From NCBI RefSeq assembly GCF_004138125.1, contig NZ_RXHS01000016.1, positions 1 to 61,096 of the forward strand: a DNA stretch of 61,096 nucleotides. The letters are read 5' to 3'. Shown here piece by piece: positions 19,233-28,642 of the stretch (within the stretch, counting starts at the first letter, position 1; each line of letters opens with the position of its first letter). The notes beneath the pieces are model-generated. The model saw only the letters and a list, made by a program, of their open reading frames with translations. It was not told where the DNA came from and made no database searches. This stretch comes from Seramator thermalis (lineage in GTDB: Bacteria > Bacteroidota > Bacteroidia > Bacteroidales > Dysgonomonadaceae). Both the position numbers and the translations under genes were made by a program.

Positions 19233-20747
19233 TTATTGATGTTCGGGACGCAGCAAATCGTTCACGGTTTTCACCGGATTGAAGGTGCTGATGGGCACTT
19301 CCACGAAAATGGTGTTCCAATCGCTCATGCCCCCATTCCACAATCCCGGAAGTTCGAGCGCTTTCAACTCCTTCCCGTTTTTCGACTTCTTCGAAATAAA
19401 GCCGGTATTTTTATCCACATAATCAGGCAGATGATATTTTTTTCCTTTCCTGTCCTTCACAGCACAAACCAGATCCACAGGATTGAAATGCGAACTTTTT
19501 TTCAATGCCTCCATCGCTTTTGGATCATTCGGGTCGATTTGAGAGCTTTCGAGAATCTGCAGCGAAGCCGTGCCATCGGCATTTTTCACGATAAACGGGC
19601 CGCCCCCCGGCTCGCCTACGTTTTTCACCATCCCGCACACACGAAAAGGTCTGTCGAGTTTGCGCTTCAAATAATCGGGCAGAGATTCAGTCAGTCCTCC
19701 TTCGGGTGGAATAATACACAATTCGTTTTTGGTAAATTCAAACATTTCTGCCAATTCTTCAGTCGAACAATTGCCTTTTTCCAGTTTTTCCAAGTATCCA
19801 AAAGCGCGCTGCCTCAAGCGGACAAGCACACCGGCCAACAACTTTTTATACTGTGCCTCATGGGGTTTAAGTCTGTCGGGCACTACATTATCGATGTTTT
19901 TGATGAAAACGATTTCGGCATCAACATCATTCAGATTTTCGATGAGTGCTCCATGCCCTCCGGGACGAAACAGCAGCGATCCGTCTTCTTCCCTGAACGG
20001 TTCGTCGTTCATGTCCACCGCAATGGTGTTGGTGCAGGGCTTTTGTTCACTGTACGAAACATCGAAAAAACAATCGAGTTTCATTTCATAAGCCGATTTG
20101 CGGGCTCCTACCAATGCTTCAAAAAAGGGTCGATGCTCCGGCGATACCGTAAAATGAATGTTCACTTCCCTATCTCTGTTCATCGCATAATACGATCCTT
20201 CGGTAAGATGCTCGCCAACCGGTGTGCGATTCCCTTCGGGGTATTTATGAAAAAGCAACAATCCTTTCGGCAGATATCCGTAGTTCAGGCCGTCGGGCAT
20301 AAGCAGAGCAGACACCACATCCTTATATCGGCCTCTTTCCACCAACTCGGACACGCTATGGCCGTATAAGTCTTTGCATGAAGCATCGAGAGAGAGGTAA
20401 AACGCAAATTTGTCGATATTCCCGAAAAAAGTTTTTTCGGCTTCAGTGGTCGGCACGGCATAATCTGCGCCTAAAAACGCGAACAAATCTTTAAACATGC
20501 GACTTGCCGCACCCGAAGCCGGCACAAACTTCACCACTTGATGATCGTCTCGCAGAAAATGAGCCCATTCTTCAATATATTGTTTTTCGGCCGTTTCAGG
20601 GATGCGCATAATTCCCTTATCTATTGTTGCTGCCGAGATGATGGTTAAATAAGGGAATCCCTGCTTGAAGCGCTTCAACTGCTCTTCCACTTCGTCAAGG
20701 CTCAAGTTCATCTCTTTTATCTGTGCTAAATCACGGGGAGTAAACAT
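19233..20747 (-). CDS. DUF4301 family protein
   Basis: The 504-residue protein matches DUF4301, found mainly in Bacteroidota. The pattern FVPASGAASRMFKDL near residue 100 resembles a sugar nucleotidyltransferase loop, and RPGGHGALIENLNDVDAEIV and VCGMVKNVGEPGGGPF follow. I infer a nucleotide-sugar-like fold. The function has not been established as far as I know. It has its own transcription unit, with no gene directly behind it. Confidence 0.8.
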   Translation of the reverse strand: MFTPRDLAQIKEMNLSLDEVEEQLKRFKQGFPYLTIISAATIDKGIMRIPETAEKQYIEEWAHFLRDDHQVVKFVPASGAASRMFKDLFAFLGADYAVPTTEAEKTFFGNIDKFAFYLSLDASCKDLYGHSVSELVERGRYKDVVSALLMPDGLNYGYLPKGLLLFHKYPEGNRTPVGEHLTEGSYYAMNRDREVNIHFTVSPEHRPFFEALVGARKSAYEMKLDCFFDVSYSEQKPCTNTIAVDMNDEPFREEDGSLLFRPGGHGALIENLNDVDAEIVFIKNIDNVVPDRLKPHEAQYKKLLAGVLVRLRQRAFGYLEKLEKGNCSTEELAEMFEFTKNELCIIPPEGGLTESLPDYLKRKLDRPFRVCGMVKNVGEPGGGPFIVKNADGTASLQILESSQIDPNDPKAMEALKKSSHFNPVDLVCAVKDRKGKKYHLPDYVDKNTGFISKKSKNGKELKALELPGLWNGGMSDWNTIFVEVPISTFNPVKTVNDLLRPEHQ

Positions 20748-20969
20748 AATATCAACGTTTTTAATGGAATATTATACTTGCATTACTATAACTGTTTCTG
20801 TTTCCAAACATACATAAAAATTTTTAATTCACACGCAAGTATCGAAATTAATTTGCAGGAAAGGAAAGGAAATACCAATTGCAAAAAGAGAATCGATACC
20901 TGCAGGGATAACCAAACGCCGGCCATTATAAAAGCTCCAAAAAAGGGAGAAAAGATATTCGAACCAAGT

Positions 20970-21002
20970 ACGACGCAAATACGACGCAAATACGACCGAA
21001 GT
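20970..21002. repeat. 11-bp tandem repeat, three units
   Basis: ACGACGCAAAT occurs twice exactly and a third time as ACGACCGAAGT, with no spacer. The period is exactly 11 bp, matching the longer array at 50.6 kb. It is not in a gene. Confidence 0.85.
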
Positions 21003-21126
21003 ATTATCATGAAAAAATCGGCAAAACTATAAAATTATACTTCCGATTTTGCTTCCGGAAATACGCGTCAGAAGAATCCGTCATGGCCGAACATATCCCA
21101 CGAATTTTTCAAATTTTCGGCAGTAC

Positions 21127-21236
21127 CCCCTCTTATCTTAAGAGGGGATTGCATTGGGATCACACTTAACTTATTACCTGTCCTTTATCTTATTAAGGGG
21201 GACAAGCACTGCCGTCAGGCATTGCAGGTGTCATGA
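21127..21236. repeat. Palindromic intergenic repeat, copy A
   Basis: The unit starts with a 9-bp perfect hairpin CCCCTCTTA-TCT-TAAGAGGGG, then about 35 bases, then a second weaker hairpin ending in TAAGGGGGACAAGC, then a small one around TGCCGTCAGGCA. The same order and nearly the same words occur in copy B near 25.3 kb. The second hairpin is damaged in this copy and perfect in copy B. Confidence 0.75.
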
Positions 21237-21606
21237 TGATCTGAAAATAAGACCAACTTCGCGTCTTTGTGTTTGCGCGGCAAAAAATAATCACAACGAG
21301 GCTGAGGCTCAACGCAAAACTCTTGATGCGGGATTTACGAATTGGATCATTCTTTAAAATTCGTAATCCTTTGCAAATGCGAGTCCGGCGAAAAGCAGGA
21401 ATACAAAAAATAACACCACCATTCGTGGGAGCCGCTTATTCGTTTGCTCCCTGTGCTCCAATTTTTTGTGCATTGTTTACCTTTTATGCAAAACCGACAA
21501 TCTGTCATAAAATTCGATCCTCAAATTTTTTTGGCACATCATTTGTTCAATCAAAAATGTAAACAAAAAAATGGAACAGAAATTCAAATAAATTAATATA
21601 AAGACT

Positions 21607-23526
21607 ATGGGAAAAATAATTGGAATAGACTTGGGAACGACCAACTCGTGTGTCGCCGTAATGGAAGGCAGCGAGCCGGTGGTTATCCCCAACAACGAAG
21701 GCAAACGCACTACGCCGTCCGTGGTAGCGTTTTTGGATAACGGCGAACGGAAGGTAGGAGATCCGGCTAAACGTCAGGCAATTACCAATCCTACCCGGAC
21801 TGTGTTTTCGATCAAACGTTTTATGGGTCGAAAGTATGATGAAGTACTCAACGAAATCTCCCAAATGCCCTATAAAGTAGCCAGAGGAGAAAACAACACC
21901 CCTCGCGTAGAAATTGACGGACAATTATATACGCCACAGGAGATTTCGGCTATCATTCTTCAAAAAATGAAGAAAACCGCCGAGGATTATCTGGGTCAGG
22001 AAGTGAAGGAAGCGGTAATCACCGTTCCGGCATACTTTAACGATTCGCAGCGTCAAGCGACCAAAGAGGCAGGCGAAATTGCGGGATTAAAAGTACAACG
22101 TATCGTCAACGAACCTACAGCGGCAGCATTAGCCTATGGGTTGGACAAGAAAAACAAAGACTCGAAGATAGCCGTATTCGATTTGGGAGGAGGAACATTC
22201 GATATCTCGATTCTCGAATTGGGAGATGGCGTTTTCGAAGTAAAATCGACTAATGGCGATACCCATCTGGGAGGTGACGATTTCGACCAGCGAATTATAG
22301 ACTGGTTAGCCGAAGAGTTTCAGAAGGAAGAAGGCATCGATCTTCGCAAGGATCCGATGGCTTTGCAACGACTGAAAGAGGCCGCCGAAAAAGCCAAAAT
22401 CGAATTGTCGAGTTCTACGACTACCGAAATCAACCTGCCATACATCATGCCGGTAAACGGAATACCCAAACACTTGGTGAAAACACTGACTCGGGCCAAA
22501 TTCGAACAGTTGATTGACGATCTGTTGCGAAAATGTATCGCTCCTTGTCAAACGGCGATGAAAGATGCAGGATTGAGCAATTCGGACATTGACGAAGTGA
22601 TTCTGGTAGGAGGATCGACACGTATCCCTGCCGTTCAGGCATTGGTCGAAAAACTTTTTGGCAAAGCTCCGCACAAGGGCGTTAATCCCGACGAAGTGGT
22701 TGCCCTTGGTGCTGCTATACAGGGAGCCGTGCTCACGGGCGAAATAAAAGATGTGTTGTTGCTCGATGTTACTCCGCTTTCGCTGGGTATCGAAACACTG
22801 GGAGGCGTGATGACAAAACTCATCGAAGCCAATACCACCATTCCTACCCGCAAGAGCGAAATATTCTCGACGGCAAGCGATAACCAACCTTCGGTACAGA
22901 TCAATGTTCTGCAAGGTGAACGTGCAATGGCGCGCGACAACAAACAGATCGGCGTGTTCAATCTCGACGGCCTGCCACCTGCACCGCGTGGTGTTCCTCA
23001 AATCGAAGTTACGTTCGATATCGATGCCAACGGCATTCTCAATGTATCGGCTAAGGACAAGGCTACCGGTAAGGAACAGAAGATCCGCATCGAGGCTTCG
23101 TCCGGACTGAGCGAAGAGGAAATCAAGCGCATGAAAGAAGAAGCTGCCGCCAATGCCGAAGCCGACAGACGCGAAAAAGAGCGCATCGACAAGCTGAATC
23201 AGGCCGACTCGTTGATCTTCCAAACCGAGAAACAGCTGAAAGAATGGGGAGACAAGATTCCTGCCGACAAGAAAGCACCGATCGAGGCCGCGCTCAACAA
23301 ACTGAAAGATGCCCACAAGGCTCAGGATTTGGCGGGTATCGAGGCCGCTACCAACGAGCTGAATACCGTTTTCCAAGCTGCTTCGCAGGATATGTACAAT
23401 GCGACTAATGCAGGTGCGGGTCAGCAATACTCATCGGCCGATCCCGGCAGCCAGTCGCAAAGCAACAATAGTGGCAACAAAACCGATGGCGATGTGACGG
23501 ATGTAGATTTTGAGGAAGTAAAATAA
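21607..23526 (+). CDS. dnaK: Molecular chaperone DnaK (Hsp70)
   Basis: The 639-residue protein has all Hsp70 landmarks: [14 protein letters not shown] at the N-terminus, [39 protein letters not shown] and the substrate-binding start [14 protein letters not shown]. The C-terminal tail ends in [10 protein letters not shown], close to the EEVD-like end of bacterial DnaK. It refolds proteins with DnaJ-type partners such as the CbpA encoded at 10.5-11.4 kb and GrpE. No grpE or dnaJ is adjacent. A strong terminator follows. Confidence 0.98.
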   Translation: MGKIIGIDLGTTNSCVAVMEGSEPVVIPNNEGKRTTPSVVAFLDNGERKVGDPAKRQAITNPTRTVFSIKRFMGRKYDEVLNEISQMPYKVARGENNTPRVEIDGQLYTPQEISAIILQKMKKTAEDYLGQEVKEAVITVPAYFNDSQRQATKEAGEIAGLKVQRIVNEPTAAALAYGLDKKNKDSKIAVFDLGGGTFDISILELGDGVFEVKSTNGDTHLGGDDFDQRIIDWLAEEFQKEEGIDLRKDPMALQRLKEAAEKAKIELSSSTTTEINLPYIMPVNGIPKHLVKTLTRAKFEQLIDDLLRKCIAPCQTAMKDAGLSNSDIDEVILVGGSTRIPAVQALVEKLFGKAPHKGVNPDEVVALGAAIQGAVLTGEIKDVLLLDVTPLSLGIETLGGVMTKLIEANTTIPTRKSEIFSTASDNQPSVQINVLQGERAMARDNKQIGVFNLDGLPPAPRGVPQIEVTFDIDANGILNVSAKDKATGKEQKIRIEASSGLSEEEIKRMKEEAAANAEADRREKERIDKLNQADSLIFQTEKQLKEWGDKIPADKKAPIEAALNKLKDAHKAQDLAGIEAATNELNTVFQAASQDMYNATNAGAGQQYSSADPGSQSQSNNSGNKTDGDVTDVDFEEVK

Positions 23527-23557
23527 ACTCGAAAAACAAGGATTAATATCCCTATTC

Positions 23558-23592
23558 AAACCACTGTAAATACTTGTTTTACAGTGGTTTTT
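23558..23592 (+). terminator. Rho-independent terminator of dnaK
   Basis: A perfect 13-bp stem (AAACCACTGTAAA and its complement around a 7-base loop) ends in TTTTT, 32 bases past the dnaK stop. Confidence 0.9.
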
Positions 23593-23673
23593 ATTTGCAG
23601 TCTCTCCCGGCCGGGCTCAATCTCGAAGAACGCCGAAAGAGAGAGAATTTTCGACCTATTCACCTTTAGTATC

Positions 23674-24753
23674 ATGTCGCTAACAAACATCGATGATCCT
23701 GTTATTCAGCCAAATTCAATTGTGGGTACCGAACAAAAATACAATTTCCACGAAATCATCTATGGCCATCTCAGGCCATGGTTAACGGGAGCTTACTTTC
23801 GAGAGCCGCATTATATCGATCTATTACGAAATTTTGTCCGTACGCCCAAAAACTCGTCCCCCCACTACCAGATCAGCCGTAGCGAGGCCCCTTTTACGGC
23901 CAAAATAAAATATTACCTGTGCTTAATCGATAACGATACTACAGGGATGATCAATCAGTTAATAAAAGAAGAAAAAAATAGCAAAAATCTGATTGCCTAC
24001 AAAATAGATAAAAGTCGGAAAGAGCTAATCGATTTGTTGGTCGAAATCCAGGCCCTTATCGAACAAAGAAAGTTCGCCGACGAAAACATTTGTTCAAAAG
24101 AAGTCTATTCGGACGCCGATTGCAATCAAAAGGAGTGTGCATACATTTTTCATTATTTGTTCGACGCATGCGTATGCTGTCTGCTCGAAATACAAGTCGA
24201 TTTTGCAAAATTTATTCCCCAAAACGATTTACTGACCGTTGGGGATATTTACAATATGATCGTGAAAAAACCGTTTTCGGAAGAACAATTTATTCGGGAA
24301 ATCGATGTAATGGAAACGGATGCGGGGCTAATTTCGCCATCTTTCCAACTGAAAAAAGACGAAAGTTTTGTCCGACAATACGCACACGAAAAATATTCGA
24401 CTTTCATGGATGAAGTTGAGTTTTACCGTTTCGACCAATTGCCCAAAATAAGCACGCTGAGTTCCGTTCCCCAAAATCGGCTCATACGAAAGATCATCGA
24501 AAACCCGCTACCCTATTCCATTGCCATGCTATCCTATTTGGGATACCTCGACAGTTTGCACAAATCTTATGCCCTGAGCAAGGTAAACATATACCTGCAT
24601 ATTGCCAAAGCCTTCCATACCGACGTAAGAACCGTGAAAGGGAATTGCCTGGTTTTAAATCCCTATTCCAAAGAAGATCGAGGCAAATATCAGGCGGACC
24701 GATATCTTGGTAAGGTGGAAAAGGATTATCAAGCTATTTTAGAAAGTTCGTAA
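23674..24753 (+). CDS. Conserved Bacteroidota protein of unknown function with HTH-like C-terminus
   Basis: The 359-residue protein is soluble, with no signal peptide or membrane segment. The C-terminal 80 residues have a helix-turn-helix-like look (KVNIYLHIAKAFHTDVRTVK) followed by GNCLVLNPYSKEDRGKY. I recall similar TVKGN-x-LNP-x-SKEDR endings in Bacteroidota proteins found near mobile or regulatory genes, but I cannot name the family. I chose the ATG at MSLTNIDD because the longer frame would start inside the dnaK terminator. It stands alone between dnaK and a repeat-rich region. Confidence 0.7.
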   Translation: MSLTNIDDPVIQPNSIVGTEQKYNFHEIIYGHLRPWLTGAYFREPHYIDLLRNFVRTPKNSSPHYQISRSEAPFTAKIKYYLCLIDNDTTGMINQLIKEEKNSKNLIAYKIDKSRKELIDLLVEIQALIEQRKFADENICSKEVYSDADCNQKECAYIFHYLFDACVCCLLEIQVDFAKFIPQNDLLTVGDIYNMIVKKPFSEEQFIREIDVMETDAGLISPSFQLKKDESFVRQYAHEKYSTFMDEVEFYRFDQLPKISTLSSVPQNRLIRKIIENPLPYSIAMLSYLGYLDSLHKSYALSKVNIYLHIAKAFHTDVRTVKGNCLVLNPYSKEDRGKYQADRYLGKVEKDYQAILESS

Positions 24754-24790
24754 AGTTACAAAGTTCATAAAGTTTTTCGTTCAACACCTT

Positions 24791-25105
24791 GCCGGCGCAC
24801 GTATTTACTTGTGCCGTTTTTATTAGTGGCACAGACGGATGTCTGCGCCGGCGATGGAAAAGTACTGCCTTTCAGGCAGGTTTCTGAAGACGATTCATGC
24901 CGCAGACTAAATTCTGCGGTTATGAAAATTCGGCTTTTCAAGCCAAAAAACATCCTTGAATACAGAAATATCCATCATGGTCGAAGTTTTCAATTCACCG
25001 GCTTGCTTTTGCCTGAAAGGCAATAACCTTCATAACCACAGGTCACCGACCTGCGGACGAAGACGTCCCTGCAATCTCTCTGCCTGAAAGGCAGAACTAT
25101 TGCCG
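24791..25105. repeat. Cluster of at least seven short perfect hairpins
   Basis: The first element is a nested hairpin: outer stem GCCGGCGCA / TGCGCCGGC, inner stem TGTGCC / GGCACA. It is followed by GCCTTTCAGGC, CCGCAGA-CTAAA-TTCTGCGG, GGCTT-TTC-AAGCC, TTGCCT-GAA-AGGCAA, AGGTC-ACC-GACCT, GGACG-AAGA-CGTCC and TCTGCCT-GAA-AGGCAGA. Stems are 4-9 bp with 3-5 base loops. The density is far above that of nearby coding sequence. No protein is encoded. Confidence 0.7.
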
Positions 25106-25275
25106 CTGTACAAATGAATATCCACACCGGCAAAAAAAGAACACTGATCGATTAGATGATTTATCGATTTACTGATGAATTCCGGATGATGCAGGGGGTA
25201 TAATATTTCTTCACTTCTTTCTTAAATTCTCAATTGTCAATTATACATTATCCATTAACATCATAACACCCCCCC

Positions 25276-25380
25276 GCCTTCGGCGGTACCCCTCTTATCT
25301 TAAGAGGGGAGTCGGACGCACTTGGCATATAAAACCGTCCCCTTAAGATAAGGGGACAAGCGCTGCCGTCAGGCAGTGTA
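25276..25380. repeat. Palindromic intergenic repeat, copy B
   Basis: The copy holds CCGCC-TTC-GGCGG, then CCCCTCTTA-TCT-TAAGAGGGG, then GTCCCCTTA-AGA-TAAGGGGAC and finally CTGCC-GTCA-GGCAG. The last three hairpins occur in the same order in copy A, 4.2 kb to the left. All four stems are perfect here. Confidence 0.8.
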
Positions 25381-25504
25381 GGGGTTATGATATTTCTCCA
25401 TTTCTTTTCATTAGCGCAAGTTTCCGAACTACCTGTCGCTTTGCGTCCAAATTACGCTAGCGCCAAACTTGAACGGAAAATATCGGGGAGCTTTATGGTG
25501 GTTT

Positions 25505-25564
25505 CGAGAGCCTCAACCACCATTCGAGAGCCTCAACCACCATTCGAGAGCCTCAACCGCCATT
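25505..25564. repeat. 20-bp tandem repeat, three units
   Basis: The unit CGAGAGCCTCAACCACCATT occurs three times without spacer; the third has one change. It lies in non-coding sequence about 60 bases left of the IS256 remnant. Confidence 0.9.
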
Positions 25565-25626
25565 TGCACTCTTAATCCTTGTTTTAGTGGAATATACGCC
25601 GAGAGAAGGAAAGAGGCGGAAAGACT

Positions 25627-26316
25627 GTGAACCGGACTGTGTCGAATGAAGAAATAAAAAAATATTACATTTACACAGAAAGAAATTAGATTTATGGAAG
25701 ACTTTGATTACAAGGCGATGGAAGCCTTAGCGCCGGAGCAATTAAAATCCGGCAAGCCTCTATTAGGAAAGGGGAGCTTTTGCTCCACTTTTGGAGAAAA
25801 TTTTAAACGCCGCACCTGAAAGCGAGATGGATGCTCACATGGATTGCGAAGAGCGATCTTTGGGCAATCGCCGAAACGGCTATACGAGCAAACAGGTTCA
25901 AACCGGTATGGGCGAAGTAGGAGTCCATACTCCCCACGACCGCGATTCGCGATTCGAACCCGAATTTATCAAAAAGCGCGAGCGTGTTTTGGCGGATAGT
26001 GTTTCCGACCGCATCATCGGCTTATATGCCTTAGGCAACAGCACACGCGGGATGCGCGGCATTGGAAGAGTTGGTTTATCCGGCTTATCGCAACATCGGA
26101 AAGAAATGGACAACGCCTCTCTCCAATTGGGGGGCAAACCGCTCAACAATTGGCTGTTAAATTTCCGGACAGATTTAAACTTTTCGAATGATGCGAGAAG
26201 CCAATATTTTTTGTAATTTTATCGCGTCCAACAAAACGATGGACAAACGTTGTAGCATTAATAAAAAAAGGAACGGAATTGTAAGAGAATAAATCTTGAC
26301 ACAGTTTGATTTACAC
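25627..26316 (+). mobile_element. Internally deleted IS256-family insertion sequence
   Basis: A transposase remnant lies between short inverted ends sharing GTG-AA..ACTGTGTC on the left and its complement (GACACAGT..TTACAC) on the right. The whole is about 690 bp, against roughly 1.3 kb for a full element. The exact ends and any target duplication cannot be fixed by eye. It lies just before a TolC-exporter operon. Confidence 0.6.
25694..26191 (+). pseudogene. IS256-family transposase, frameshifted and internally deleted
   Basis: The N-terminal part reads MEDFDYKAMEALAPEQLKSG, then after a frameshift near base 25790 continues as EMDAHMDCEERSLGNRRNGY, which matches the start of IS256 transposases. 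Near base 26058 the frame jumps to the protein end (ALEELVYPAYRNIGKKW, then after another shift in a G-run AQQLAVKFPDRFKLFE). The central region with the DDE catalytic residues is missing, so the remnant cannot act. Confidence 0.85.
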
Positions 26317-26371
26317 TACCTATTCTGTTGAGAACTAAATTTTGTGATGTATCCATCTAACCTTTTATTGC

Positions 26372-27658
26372 ATGTTTAAAAGAATAATTTACCCCCTGTT
26401 TTTATTGTTTCCGCTTGCAATTTTTTCCCAAACCATACAGTTGGACAGTTGCCAGAAAAAGGCAAGAGAACATTATCCGTTGTTGAAGCGGTATGATTTG
26501 ATTGCAAAGACTGCGGAATATACGCTTTCGAATGCCAACAAAGCCTATCTTCCGCAATTCGGCATATTAGCCAAAGCAACCTATCAATCGGATGTTACGG
26601 CCATTCCCGAAGCATTAGGACAGGTTTTGTCGCAATTGAGCGGTCAGCCTTTTTCTTTACCGGCCTTGAGCAAAGATCAATATCAGGCAGTGGTGGAAGT
26701 GAATCAGCTTGTGTGGGACGGCGGAATGGTGCAAGCTCAGAAAGAAGCGGTGAAAGCGTCATCCGAAGCCGAAAAGCAAAAGCTGGAAGTGGATTTGTAT
26801 GCTCTGAAGGAAAGAGTGAACAACCTCTATTTCGGTATCATGCTGATAAAGGAACAGTTGAAATTGAATCGCATATTGCAGGATGAACTTGCCAATAATT
26901 ATAACCGAATGGAAGCATATTTGAAAAACGGTGTTGTTCAATCCTCCGACCTGGATGCCGTGAAAGTAGAACAAATCAATGCCATGCAGTCGGAAACCGA
27001 TTTGAGGAGCACCCTGAAGTCGTATTGCCAAATGTTGTCGATTTTTACGGGAATGCAAGTGGATGAAAACACGGCATTGGAAAAGCCGTTGCTTCCCGTT
27101 TTCGAAGGGAATTTGGAGAACAGGCGTCCCGAATTGTCGTTGCTTGATGCACAGAAAAATTTGCTTGAAAGCCAACGGAAAACCATTCTTGCAGGAAATC
27201 TTCCTAAAATCGGTTTGTTTGTACAGGGTGGTTATGGACGACCCGGACTCAATTTTTTCGACAATAGATTTACGCCTTTTTATATTGCCGGAGTAAGACT
27301 TTCGTGGAATTTTGGCGGATTGTACACTCAAAAAAACGATCTGGCTAAAATCGATATCAATCAGAAAGAAGTCGAAACGCAAAAGGAAACGTTTCTGTTC
27401 AACAATTCGCTGCTTACCACTCAGCAACAAAACGAAATCGATAAACTCACGGAAACCATGAAAAATGACGATGCTATTATTGCGCTTCGGAGCAATATCA
27501 AAAAAGCTGCCGAGTCGAAACTTGAAAACGGAGTCATCGTCGTTTCCGATTTGTTGCGGGAAATCAATGCCGAAAATTTGGCAAGGCAAACCCGCTCACT
27601 TCACGAAATTCAGCTCTATATGGCAGCATATCAATTAAAAAATACAATTAACAACTGA
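26372..27658 (+). CDS. TolC-family outer-membrane channel
   Basis: The 428-residue protein has a signal peptide (IIYPLFLLFPLAIFSQ) and long alpha-hairpins typical of TolC proteins (VEVNQLVWDGGMVQAQKEAV, NRMEAYLKNGVVQSSDLDAV, RLSWNFGGLYTQKNDLAK). It is the first gene of a six-gene export operon, with an HlyD-type adaptor 19 bases downstream, and should form the outer-membrane exit duct for it. Confidence 0.88.
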   Translation: MFKRIIYPLFLLFPLAIFSQTIQLDSCQKKAREHYPLLKRYDLIAKTAEYTLSNANKAYLPQFGILAKATYQSDVTAIPEALGQVLSQLSGQPFSLPALSKDQYQAVVEVNQLVWDGGMVQAQKEAVKASSEAEKQKLEVDLYALKERVNNLYFGIMLIKEQLKLNRILQDELANNYNRMEAYLKNGVVQSSDLDAVKVEQINAMQSETDLRSTLKSYCQMLSIFTGMQVDENTALEKPLLPVFEGNLENRRPELSLLDAQKNLLESQRKTILAGNLPKIGLFVQGGYGRPGLNFFDNRFTPFYIAGVRLSWNFGGLYTQKNDLAKIDINQKEVETQKETFLFNNSLLTTQQQNEIDKLTETMKNDDAIIALRSNIKKAAESKLENGVIVVSDLLREINAENLARQTRSLHEIQLYMAAYQLKNTINN

Positions 27659-27677
27659 AAATACAAGACTGAAAAAT

Positions 27678-28604
27678 ATGAAATCGAATAATCGGCATTC
27701 CATCAGCACTTTTCTCTTTTTCTTTTTCATATCCATTGGATTAACTTCGTGTCACAAACTGTTGAATAACAATGAATATGATGCTTCCGGAACTTTTGAA
27801 ACAACTGAAGTGATTGTTTCGTCCGAAGCAAACGGCAAAATTATGTCGTTCGATGTGGTTGAAGGTCAAAACCTGACGGAGAATCAGGTCGTGGGATACG
27901 TTGACAGTACGCAGCTCTATTTATCCAAATTGCACCTTTTAGCATCCCAAAAATCTTTGCAAAGCACACTTCCCGACATTCGAAAACAAATCGGAGCATT
28001 GCAACAGCAAATTGAAACTGCACGAAAAGAGCAGCGCCGCGTTGAAAATTTGGTGAAAGCAAATGCCGCAAGCCAAAAACAATTGGACGACGTCAACGGA
28101 CAAGTTTTGGTTCTCGAAAAACAGCTCGAAGCTGCCCAATCGAATCTCGAATCGACAAGCAATAGCATTTTGAACCAGAATCAGGCACTGAAAATTCAAA
28201 TTGAACAAATAGAAGATCAATTGCAGAAATGCAAAATCAAAAGCCCACTTTCCGGAACAGTACTTGTAAAATATGCCGAAAAGGGCGAATTGACCGGGGC
28301 CGGAAAACCATTGTTCAAAGTAGGCGATTTGCAACAGATGATTTTGAGGGCTTATGTTACGGCCGATCAGGTTACAAAACTTAAAATCGGACAGGAAGCA
28401 AAAGTTTATGTAGATTATGGCAAAGAAGACCGCAAAGAATATGATGGAACGGTAAGTTGGATTTCCGGAGAATCGGAGTTTACGCCTAAAACCATTCAAA
28501 CTCGTGATGAAAGGGCGAATTTGGTATATGCCGTAAAAATCAACGTCAAAAACGACGGTCTGCTTAAAATCGGGCAGTATGCCGATGTGAAATTCCACAA
28601 TTGA
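27678..28604 (+). CDS. HlyD/YbhG-type periplasmic adaptor (lipoprotein)
   Basis: The 308-residue protein has a signal ending in GLTSCHK, which fits a lipobox. The two half-lipoyl segments (EVIVSSEANGKIMSFDVVEG and CKIKSPLSGTVLVKYAEKGE) flank a long coiled coil (residues about 90-190). The C-terminal barrel region follows. Operon position between TolC and two ATPases marks it as the adaptor of an ABC exporter, as YbhG is for YbhFSR in Escherichia coli. Confidence 0.88.
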   Translation: MKSNNRHSISTFLFFFFISIGLTSCHKLLNNNEYDASGTFETTEVIVSSEANGKIMSFDVVEGQNLTENQVVGYVDSTQLYLSKLHLLASQKSLQSTLPDIRKQIGALQQQIETARKEQRRVENLVKANAASQKQLDDVNGQVLVLEKQLEAAQSNLESTSNSILNQNQALKIQIEQIEDQLQKCKIKSPLSGTVLVKYAEKGELTGAGKPLFKVGDLQQMILRAYVTADQVTKLKIGQEAKVYVDYGKEDRKEYDGTVSWISGESEFTPKTIQTRDERANLVYAVKINVKNDGLLKIGQYADVKFHN

Positions 28605-28642
28605 GGCCTCAATCGAATGGTTTTTTCAACGAAAATGGATTT

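Larger units (their letters stand above)
20748..21606. other. Intergenic region before dnaK with repeats
   Basis: The region separates the DUF4301 gene from dnaK, which point away from each other. It holds an 11-bp tandem repeat and a palindromic repeat, described separately. The rest is AT-rich and has no convincing gene; the ORFs are short and lack family features. The dnaK promoter should lie in the last 100 bases, but I cannot find a clear TTTG/TAnnTTTG pair. Confidence 0.6.
24754..26371. other. Repeat-rich intergenic region with a decayed IS256 element
   Basis: No intact gene is present. From left to right there is a cluster of short hairpins, an AT-rich stretch carrying a TACATTATCCATTAA word that recurs near 50.9 kb in the opposite orientation, palindromic repeat copy B, a 20-bp tandem repeat and a broken IS256-type element. 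Each is described separately. Confidence 0.7.

Noticed and set aside
21540-21575. A sigma-54-like site (TTGGCAC, 5 bases, TTTGT) before dnaK
   Set aside because: The -12 element lacks the needed GC, and a sigma-54 dependent dnaK would be unexpected. One weak match in an AT-rich region is not enough.
23584-23673. A longer N-terminus for the unknown gene after dnaK
   Set aside because: It would start with GTG inside the dnaK terminator stem; the ATG at 23674 is more likely.
24791-25105. Integron attC sites, because of the many hairpins
   Set aside because: No R and L boxes, no integrase and no cassette ORFs between the hairpins.
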